In this document: piece by piece, positions 32,605 to 32,778 of the stretch
Layout of the letters: each line of letters begins with the position of its first letter
How positions within the stretch are numbered: position 1 is the first letter of the stretch
Origin: NAT127 sp041655035
GTDB taxonomy: Bacteria > Pseudomonadota > Gammaproteobacteria > Pseudomonadales > Porticoccaceae
DNA: 32,778 nt
Direction: 5' to 3'
NCBI GenBank assembly: GCA_041655035.1
Contig: JBAZCN010000024.1
Span: 1 to 32,778 of the forward strand
Notes under the pieces: model-generated
Told to the model about the DNA's origin: nothing
Seen by the model: the letters and a program-made list of their open reading frames with translations, nothing else
The model's database searches: none
Program-made: the position numbers and the translations under genes

Positions 32605-32778
32605 GTCGAACCCGAAGACATCAACGCTTGAAAATATGCCAGAACGCTTCCAGCATCGAGGTCGAAGACCCCAAAAAATTCCGGGTATACGGATTTAATG
32701 GTTGATGGGGCACCTTCACCCCATCAATCTGATACCACCCTCAGATGGTTGATAGATCGACTCCGTAGTTGAGTTCCT
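32605..32778. other. Right-edge non-coding stretch
   Basis: No open frame of note on either strand. It contains the palindrome at 32702-32727 and a 9-base direct repeat ATGGTTGAT (32698-32706 and 32745-32753). It could be a gene boundary or a mobile-element edge continuing beyond the window; not resolved. Confidence 0.4.
32702..32727. repeat. Perfect palindrome near the right edge
   Basis: 9-bp arms, TTGATGGGG (32702-32710) and CCCCATCAA (32719-32727), around an 8-base loop (CACCTTCA). No T-run follows on the plus strand. It could be the DUF486 terminator (98 bases after its stop), a protein site, or part of a repeated element. Confidence 0.5.

Overview
The window is high-G+C chromosomal DNA from a gammaproteobacterium. 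Nearly every gene is a recognisable housekeeping gene in a gammaproteobacterial order: ndk-rlmN-pilW-rodZ-ispG-hisS-yfgM-bamB, suhB divergent from trmJ-iscR, ubiE-ubiJ-ubiB followed by hisI-hisE-tatABC, and lptFG divergent from pepA-holC-valS. Ubiquinone, type IV pilus and Tat genes, an OlsF-type acyltransferase and an IscR-controlled SUF operon fit a marine, Cellvibrionales-like lineage. That placement is inference from gene content and order; no rRNA gene is present. There are no tRNA genes, CRISPR arrays or intact mobile elements.

Left part, minus strand (1-6693): a tightly packed run read leftwards from a promoter upstream of ndk. It holds nucleotide balance (ndk), rRNA/tRNA methylation (rlmN, with an internal frameshift), pilus assembly (pilW), cell shape (rodZ), isoprenoids (ispG), histidyl-tRNA synthesis (hisS), and envelope biogenesis (yfgM, bamB; bamB runs off the window). 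Many junctions overlap by 1-17 bases, which suggests translational coupling.

Iron-sulfur block, minus strand (6819-14915): iscR-iscS, then sufB-sufC-sufD-sufS-sufA-sufT-sufE. The IscR regulator and an IscS-type desulfurase are present, but IscU, HscA, HscB and ferredoxin are absent; SUF genes follow directly. Two closely similar IscR type-1-like boxes, each overlapping a 17-bp-spaced sigma70 promoter, lie before iscR and before sufB, so the cluster looks like one IscR regulon. trmJ lies just upstream.

Middle, plus strand (15852-23694): suhB; a two-domain acyltransferase resembling OlsF (ornithine lipid synthesis); ubiE-ubiJ-ubiB (ubiquinone); hisI-hisE (histidine); and tatA-tatB-tatC (folded-protein export, including some Fe-S proteins). 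A small polyhydroxyalkanoate-system protein gene lies tail-to-tail with tatC, and an RDD membrane protein gene diverges from it.

Right part: lptG and lptF (minus) encode the LPS-export permeases; pepA-holC-valS (plus) diverge from them. After valS (31785 to the end) gene density and G+C fall. This tail holds one recognisable gene (DUF486 membrane protein), about 475 bases with no convincing gene, and a palindrome near the right edge.

I found no clearly new multi-gene system. The points most worth a second look are the composite IscR/IscS-SUF locus with its paired operators, the shortened IscS C-terminus, the rlmN frameshift, the OlsF candidate, and the atypical tail after valS.
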